DNA of 13,422 bases from RUG11867 sp964472425 (lineage in GTDB: Bacteria; Bacillota_I; Bacilli_A; RF39; UBA660). The stretch spans positions 1 through 13,422 of the forward strand of contig CAYYLF010000044.1 of the NCBI GenBank assembly GCA_964472425.1, given 5' to 3'. The notes under the pieces were generated by a model. The model searched no databases, was not told the DNA's origin, and worked only from the letters and a program-made list of their open reading frames with translations. This document shows, piece by piece, positions 12,971-13,422 of the stretch (the first letter of the stretch is position 1; the number at the start of each line of letters is the position of its first letter). Made by a program: the position numbers and the translations under genes.

Positions 12971-13422
12971 TTAATTATTTTCCCATTCCTTTATTATATT
13001 GAACAATCTTTCATTTTTATATATTCTTTCACGGCCTATTTTTTCTGTTGTCAGAATTCCAATATCTACTAAATTATCTAAATATTTTTGAGCAGTTCTA
13101 TCAGATATATCAAGTTGTTTTTGAATATATGATTGTTTTGTACAAAAGTCATAGAAAAGTGCTTCTAGTAACTCTTTAGAATATATTTTTGTATTATTCC
13201 TAATTTCTTGTTTTACATTATACATTTCTTCAGTTATTCTGTTAATCATTTTAATAGTGTCATTTGATGTTTCTTCAATACCTTTTAACATATATATGAC
13301 CCAATCTTCATAATTACCTGTTTTTCTTGTTTGTTGAAATAACCTGTAATACTCCGTTTTGTTTTTAATGATATATTTACTTAAATATAAAATAGGTGTA
13401 TCTAATAATTTTTCATATGTTA
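12971..13422 (-). CDS. Fic-family protein, C-terminal part, 5' end outside window
   Basis: The minus strand is open from the right edge to TAA (12973-12971), giving 150 codons. The edge-side part reads YEKLLDTPILYLSKYIIKNK, then YYRLFQQTR, NYEDWVIYMLKGIEETS, which is the segment after the catalytic HPFxxGNGR motif in Fic proteins (usual form: PILYLS.YI..N...YY..L...R..G.WE.W..FML). The last 70 residues form a winged-helix (IQKQLDISDRTAQKYLDNLVDIGILTTEKIGRERIYKN), the usual C-terminal domain of Fic-wHTH proteins. Fic enzymes transfer AMP or other groups from nucleotides to proteins. The catalytic motif is outside the window, so activity cannot be judged. An internal ATG at 13291 is not the start. 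Codon use is more AT-rich than in neighbouring genes, suggesting separate origin. Confidence 0.85.
   Translation of the reverse strand, partial: TYEKLLDTPILYLSKYIIKNKTEYYRLFQQTRKTGNYEDWVIYMLKGIEETSNDTIKMINRITEEMYNVKQEIRNNTKIYSKELLEALFYDFCTKQSYIQKQLDISDRTAQKYLDNLVDIGILTTEKIGRERIYKNERLFNIIKEWENN

Noticed and set aside
1..13422. Mycoplasma-type genetic code, as the lineage seems near Mollicutes-like gut Bacilli
   Set aside because: TGA ends several genes at the expected C-terminus (3395, 4728, 12532) and Trp is encoded by TGG.
1..13422. A second variable repeat or a CRISPR array
   Set aside because: No other gene end shares the TTCTCGCCGGCC or GTCGCGGTGGCGCC borders, and no regularly spaced repeat series was seen.

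Overview
The window looks like chromosomal DNA from a low-GC Gram-positive bacterium (Bacillota, probably an uncultured gut Bacilli lineage). Supporting signs are AGGAGG-type ribosome sites, sigma-A promoters with 17-base spacers, T-tailed terminators, a lipobox lipoprotein and a tRNA-Asn with encoded CCA. TGA is used as an ordinary stop several times, so the mycoplasma code does not apply. The lineage is an inference; no species-level marker was used.

The main system is a complete diversity-generating retroelement (DGR) at about 1.6-5.8 kb. In order it holds: a membrane-anchored target gene (1641-3395) whose 3' end carries the variable repeat (VR, 3210-3313); three strong hairpins (3369-3551); a noncoding template repeat (TR, 3673-3776) behind its own promoter; a small MutS-domain-I-like accessory gene (3987-4313); an Avd-type helical accessory gene (4366-4728); and a DGR-type reverse transcriptase (4703-5818). 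TR and VR align over 104 bases without gaps. They differ at 20 positions, and every one of these is an A in TR, which is the signature of adenine-specific mutagenic retrohoming. All 13 TR AAT codons are altered in VR, changing 13 residues of a predicted C-type-lectin-like domain on a protein predicted to face outward.

Left of the DGR are an Rpn-like PD-(D/E)XK protein cut by the window edge (minus strand), about 525 bases of A-rich DNA without a convincing gene, and a small XRE-type regulator directly upstream of the target promoter.

Right of the DGR come an AAA-ATPase-like protein that seems to lack the usual C-terminal nuclease domain, then convergent trpS, which overlaps it by 4 bases with reciprocal terminators. 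Next is a CGGTAGAT repeat cluster in front of a decayed AlbA_2/HATPase-type transcriptional regulator now split over several frames, one break being traceable to a single extra A. It is followed by a lipoprotein gene, two unrecognised genes with strong promoters, tRNA-Asn with promoter and terminator, and, past the tRNA, AT-rich DNA with the C-terminal part of a Fic-family protein (minus strand, cut by the right edge).
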